From Geobacter sp. UBA5730 (GTDB lineage: Bacteria > Desulfobacterota > Desulfuromonadia > Geobacterales > Pseudopelobacteraceae), in assembly GCA_002419465.1 (NCBI GenBank), contig DIGE01000018.1, forward strand, positions 1 to 64,000: 64,000 nucleotides of DNA, read 5' to 3'. Position numbers and translations under genes: made by a program. This document shows positions 60,603-64,000 of this stretch, piece after piece. The notes below the pieces were generated by a model, which made no database searches, had not been told where the DNA came from, and saw nothing but the letters and a program-made list of their open reading frames with translations. How positions within the stretch are numbered: the stretch's first letter is position 1; each line of letters opens with the position of its first letter.

Positions 60603-61838
60603 CTAGAAGAACTCCCGGAACCAGCTCTTCATCCGCCGGCTGGTGGTGCTGAAGATGCTGTCTTCCGACTTGGTGGTGGGAAACTCGCGTGGTCCGACGT
60701 TGCGACTGCCGTAGATGATCAAACCGACCCCCGTGGAGTAGGCTGGTGAGTTGACCACATCAACCAGTCCCCCGATCTTTTGGGGGAGACCGCGCCGAAC
60801 CGGCAGGTTGAAGATCTGCTCCGCCAGCTCCGGCATGCCTTCCAGTATACTTGATCCGCCGGTAATTACAACCCCCGATGCGATGGCATCCTCAAGTCCC
60901 GACTTGACAATTTCCCGGTTGACCAGCGTAAACAACTCCTCAACGCGGGGCCCCAGAATCTCGCACAGCACGTTGCGAGACAGCTCTCTGGGCTTGCGTC
61001 CGCCTACGCTGGGCACCTCAATCTTCTCATCCTTGCCCACCAGTGCGGCCAGACAGCAGCCCTGGTTGCGCTTGATCTTTTCCGCCTCGGCCATCGGCGT
61101 TCTCAATCCTACGGCGATGTCATTGGTCAGATGATTGCCGCCCAGAGAGATCACCGAGGTGTACTTAATGGCGCCCTCGGCAAAGATGGCGATATCGGTG
61201 GTGCCGCCGCCGATGTCCACCATGCAGACCCCCAGCTCCTTTTCATCGGGAGACAGCACCGCCTCGGCCGAGGCCAGCTGTTCCAGGACGATGTCGGCCA
61301 CGTCCAGTCCGGCCCGGTTGCAGGATTTCACAATATTCTGGGCACTGGTGACCGCGCCGGTGACGATATGCACCTTGGCCTCCAGCCGTACACCGCTCAT
61401 TCCCAGCGGTTCACGGATGCCGTCCTGCTCATCGATAATGAACTCTTGAGGCAGGATATGGATCACCTCGCGGTCCATCGGGATGTTGATCGCCTTGGCG
61501 GCGTCAATCACCCTCCGTACGTCGTCCTGATTGACTTCGCGGTTCTTGATGGCGATGACGCCGTCGGAGTTGATTCCCTTGATATGGCCGCCGGCGATAC
61601 CGGCGTATACCGACTTGATCTCGCAACCGGCCATCAGCTCGGCCTCCTCAACCGCCTTCTTGATGGAGGCCACCGTGCTCTCGATATTGATCACCACACC
61701 CTTGCGCAGGCCGTTGGACGGACTGGAGCCGATGCCGACAATCTCGATGCCGTCTTCGGTCACGTTGCCGACAATGGCACAGATCTTGGTTGTGCCGATG
61801 TCCAGGCCGACGATCAGGTTGTCTCTCTTTGCGGACAT
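60603..61838 (-). CDS. ftsA: Cell division protein FtsA
   Basis: Actin-like ATPase that tethers FtsZ to the membrane. The 411-residue product has the phosphate loops (GLDIGTTKICAIVG and VDIGGGTTDIAIF), an SHS2 1C domain region and a C-terminal amphipathic helix (MKSWFREFF) for membrane binding. GGGAGGG precedes the ATG at 61838. It lies 70 bp before ftsZ and 39 bp after ftsQ. Confidence 0.99.
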   Translation of the reverse strand: MSAKRDNLIVGLDIGTTKICAIVGNVTEDGIEIVGIGSSPSNGLRKGVVINIESTVASIKKAVEEAELMAGCEIKSVYAGIAGGHIKGINSDGVIAIKNREVNQDDVRRVIDAAKAINIPMDREVIHILPQEFIIDEQDGIREPLGMSGVRLEAKVHIVTGAVTSAQNIVKSCNRAGLDVADIVLEQLASAEAVLSPDEKELGVCMVDIGGGTTDIAIFAEGAIKYTSVISLGGNHLTNDIAVGLRTPMAEAEKIKRNQGCCLAALVGKDEKIEVPSVGGRKPRELSRNVLCEILGPRVEELFTLVNREIVKSGLEDAIASGVVITGGSSILEGMPELAEQIFNLPVRRGLPQKIGGLVDVVNSPAYSTGVGLIIYGSRNVGPREFPTTKSEDSIFSTTSRRMKSWFREFF

Positions 61839-61877
61839 TGCATCCCTCCCTTGGGAGCTTGCCAGGCGGCTTCCCGC

Positions 61878-62708
61878 TTAGCTCTTCTTGACGACGATCC
61901 GGTCGATGTAATCCAGATCGATGTAGTGCAGCCCGGGCTGCTGAGTCATCAGGGTCTGATAAATCCGGGCAAAACGTGCCAGCTTGCCGGAAAAGTCGTC
62001 AGTGCCAATCCTGATCGGCACAGCTGCGGAGGTCGTAAACAGGGTAAATCCGTGGCCCCTATCGTAATGAATCTCAGACACATCCGCAAGGATAAATGAA
62101 CCATACTGTTGCAACGCCCCCAGCAGCTCGCAGGCACTTTTGAGCGCCTCGCGGGTACCTGCCGGGTCGGCGGCCAGCGCATCTTCACTCAACCCCGTAA
62201 CCACCGGAAGATCCAGGGTGTCACCAAAGCTGAGCGGTTTAAACGGCTCGCCCTGATTATCAAGATAGTACAGCAGTCCCAGGTTGACCACTGCCACCGG
62301 CTGCCGTTCAGTGATGCTGACCGCCAGCGTTCCGGGAAAGAAACGCTGCACCCGCACCGAGGCGACCCAGGGGTTCCGTGCCACCTGCTGGCCGACCGCC
62401 TTGAGATGCAGACTGAGCAGGTTTTGACCCGGCAGCACACCGGTCAGCGTTACAATCTCTTCGCGGGTCAGGCGCTGCACACCACGCACATCCACTTTTT
62501 GCACCGGAAAGGGCGTGGTTTGCATCAGCCCCTTGATAGCCGCAAAGAGCAGCACCACCACCAAAAGCGCCAATCCGTAGCGACTGCCGTAACGAATGAT
62601 CGGCAGCAGATATTTGCGCAGGTCCAGCGGCTCTTTCCTGACCTTGGTCCGGTTGCGGGCCACCTTGCGGTTCGGCTTTGCGCCGATATGCCGCAGATCG
62701 GTCATCAT
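61878..62708 (-). CDS. ftsQ: Cell division protein FtsQ
   Basis: Bitopic divisome protein. The 276-residue product has a basic cytoplasmic N-terminus, one membrane segment (about 40-63), a POTRA domain (about 70-140, VDVRGVQRLTREEIVTLTGV) and a beta domain. It starts in the overlap with ddl (ATGA at 62705-62708); ATG 62705 is the next codon and an equally possible start. Confidence 0.95.
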   Translation of the reverse strand: MMTDLRHIGAKPNRKVARNRTKVRKEPLDLRKYLLPIIRYGSRYGLALLVVVLLFAAIKGLMQTTPFPVQKVDVRGVQRLTREEIVTLTGVLPGQNLLSLHLKAVGQQVARNPWVASVRVQRFFPGTLAVSITERQPVAVVNLGLLYYLDNQGEPFKPLSFGDTLDLPVVTGLSEDALAADPAGTREALKSACELLGALQQYGSFILADVSEIHYDRGHGFTLFTTSAAVPIRIGTDDFSGKLARFARIYQTLMTQQPGLHYIDLDYIDRIVVKKS

Positions 62709-63634
62709 ACCGTAGAGAGCCCTGCCTTGACTGCTGCCGACAGCACAATCCGCTCCACCAGCTGTTCAAAGCCGAGCCCGGCGCCCTTCCGGGCGATCTC
62801 CGGCAGCAGCGACAGGGCGGTCATACCCGGCAGGGTGTTGACCTCCAGCAGATAACAGTCTCCCGATTCTGCGACGAGGAAATCTACCCGGCTGTAGCCG
62901 TCGCAGCCCAGGGCCTGGTGGGCTTTCAGCCCCAGCGACTGCACCTTTTCGTAGCAGGCCGGGTTCAGTCGAGCCGGAAAGATATGTTCTGCCAGACCAT
63001 CGGTGTATTTAGCCTCGTAGTCGTAAAACTCCCGTTTGGGGATGATCTCAATGGCCCCGATCGGACGGTCGTCCAGAATCCCCACCTGCACCTCTTGTCC
63101 CTTGACATAGCACTCTATCAGCGCCATGTCGTCATAGCGAAAGGCCTCATCCAGTGCCGCCTGCAGGCCGTCAGCGTGCTTGACGATCGAAACGCCCACC
63201 GAGGAGCCCTCCTGCACCGGCTTGACCACAGCCGGCAGGCCAAACAGCAAGCTGTTGGCAGTGATGGACTCGCCGCGCCGCACCGCCAGATAAGGGGTGA
63301 TGGTCAGACCGGCCGCGGCAAAGGCCTGTTTGCTGTACAGCTTATGCATCGCCAGGGCGCTGGCCAATACCCCGGAGCCGGTATAGGGAATATCCATCAG
63401 CTCAAGCAGACCCTGCACACAGCCATCCTCACCGTAGCGCCCGTGCAGGGCGATGAAGGCTACTTCAACCCGTTCCCTGCGCAGTACCCCGGCCAGATCA
63501 CGTCCCACGTCGATGGCCACGCTGTCATAGCCTTGCTTGAGCAGCGCCCGATGGACCGCATCGCCGCTTTTCAGCGACACCTCTCGTTCCGCCGAGAGCC
63601 CCCCCATCAACACGCCGATCCGTTTTTTGTTCAT
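62705..63634 (-). CDS. ddl: D-alanine--D-alanine ligase
   Basis: ATP-grasp enzyme that joins two D-alanines for the wall precursor. The 309-residue product has the N-terminal motif MGGLSAEREVSLKSG, the central KPVQEGSSVGVS loop and the C-terminal Mg/ATP residues in EVNTLPGMT. Start and stop overlap murB and ftsQ by four bases each (ATGA), showing tight translational coupling. Confidence 0.98.
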   Translation of the reverse strand: MNKKRIGVLMGGLSAEREVSLKSGDAVHRALLKQGYDSVAIDVGRDLAGVLRRERVEVAFIALHGRYGEDGCVQGLLELMDIPYTGSGVLASALAMHKLYSKQAFAAAGLTITPYLAVRRGESITANSLLFGLPAVVKPVQEGSSVGVSIVKHADGLQAALDEAFRYDDMALIECYVKGQEVQVGILDDRPIGAIEIIPKREFYDYEAKYTDGLAEHIFPARLNPACYEKVQSLGLKAHQALGCDGYSRVDFLVAESGDCYLLEVNTLPGMTALSLLPEIARKGAGLGFEQLVERIVLSAAVKAGLSTV

Positions 63635-64000
63635 AATTCCTCTCCCACAATCCTGACCTCTTCCTCCAACAGGATGCCGCTCTGCTCGAGCACTGCCTGT
63701 TTCACCCGTGCCGACAAGCTCAGAAAGTCGGCGGCCGTCGCCTGACCTGCGTTGACCAGAAAGTTGCTATGCACCTCGGATACCAGCGCACCACCCACCC
63801 TGACGCCCCGCATTCCGGCCGCGTCAATCAGCCGCCACGTCGCCTTTCCGGCCGGATTTTTAAAAAAGGAACCGGCACTGGGGAAGCCGACAGTATGCTT
63901 GGAGCGCCGCAGCTCCAGATCCTTGCGGATCTCCTGTTCAGTAAGCTCCGGGTCCCGCGGTTCCAGGTGCAGGGTAGCCGACAGCACCAGGTCGCCCGGC
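63631..64000 (-). CDS. murB: UDP-N-acetylenolpyruvoylglucosamine reductase, C-terminal part
   Basis: Only the C-terminal 123 codons are in the window, and the start lies beyond position 64000. The frame includes the family signature VGFPSAGSFFKNP (the catalytic Ser segment, SAGSFFKNP) and EVHSNFLVNAGQATAADFL. It reduces the enolpyruvyl group to lactyl in MurNAc formation. It precedes ddl with a four-base overlap, as expected in dcw clusters. Confidence 0.96.
   Translation of the reverse strand, partial: PGDLVLSATLHLEPRDPELTEQEIRKDLELRRSKHTVGFPSAGSFFKNPAGKATWRLIDAAGMRGVRVGGALVSEVHSNFLVNAGQATAADFLSLSARVKQAVLEQSGILLEEEVRIVGEEL

Overview
The window looks like chromosome of a Geobacterales bacterium (Desulfuromonadota, the Geobacter / Trichlorobacter / Pelobacter group). 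The basis is the 5' end of a 16S rRNA gene at the left edge, an SfrAB-type soluble Fe(III)/NADPH reductase pair, a c-heme DUF3365 sensor, a futalosine-pathway mqnD, a B12-binding radical SAM protein and a hybrid GGDEF/EAL protein. The genus is inferred, not proven.

Layout. 1-5540: 16S rRNA start with a near-consensus promoter and boxA, then an L,D-transpeptidase and PBP1A (both cell wall), then an orphan c-heme/HAMP/PAS sensor. 5541-10076: an accessory-looking stretch with a flavin-binding protein, a 4-OT tautomerase, an MFS carrier divergent from a LysR regulator, and a secreted alpha/beta hydrolase. 10077-13058: ppsA with an upstream small ORF, then a scar holding fragments of a REP-type transposase and a PAS gene. 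13059-20803: a minus-strand operon glmU / REC-PAS-GGDEF-EAL / uvrA / ndh-II / 53-aa ORF. 20949-27163: a conserved unknown gene, mfd, and two PpiC-type lipoprotein foldases.

27259-33330 (minus strand): mltD / TPR / tandem receiver; a YtxH / DUF948 pair; and two crotonase-fold genes flanking cobO. 33476-39365: a large NAD-glutamate dehydrogenase, a small YtxH protein, an OmpA protein with thrombospondin-3 repeats, and hemB. 39436-47980: a CsgG/FlgT-C/coiled-coil/WD40 fusion in a short operon with an aminotransferase, a membrane zinc protease, a MaoC hydratase, queF, a lipoprotein, a DUF2085 membrane gene containing a terminator-like hairpin, a TerC protein and mqnD. 48003-51266: a two-gene restriction-modification-like cassette (zinc-ribbon DNA methylase plus PD-(D/E)XK nuclease). 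51434-57301: an M29-type aminopeptidase and sfrB-sfrA. 57371-59181: a radical SAM protein and a small zinc-ribbon ORF. 59366-64000: the division cluster murB-ddl-ftsQ-ftsA-ftsZ on the minus strand, murB cut by the window edge.

Most of the window is housekeeping: envelope growth (PBP1A, L,D-transpeptidase, MltD, GlmU, dcw cluster), repair (UvrA, Mfd), electron flow (NDH-2, SfrAB) and cofactors (HemB, CobO, MqnD, QueF). The candidates for something less described are the methylase-nuclease pair directly upstream of mqnD, the CsgG-WD40 operon, the crotonase pair around cobO, and the hairpin inside the DUF2085 gene. I found no CRISPR array, tRNA, prophage or intact insertion sequence.
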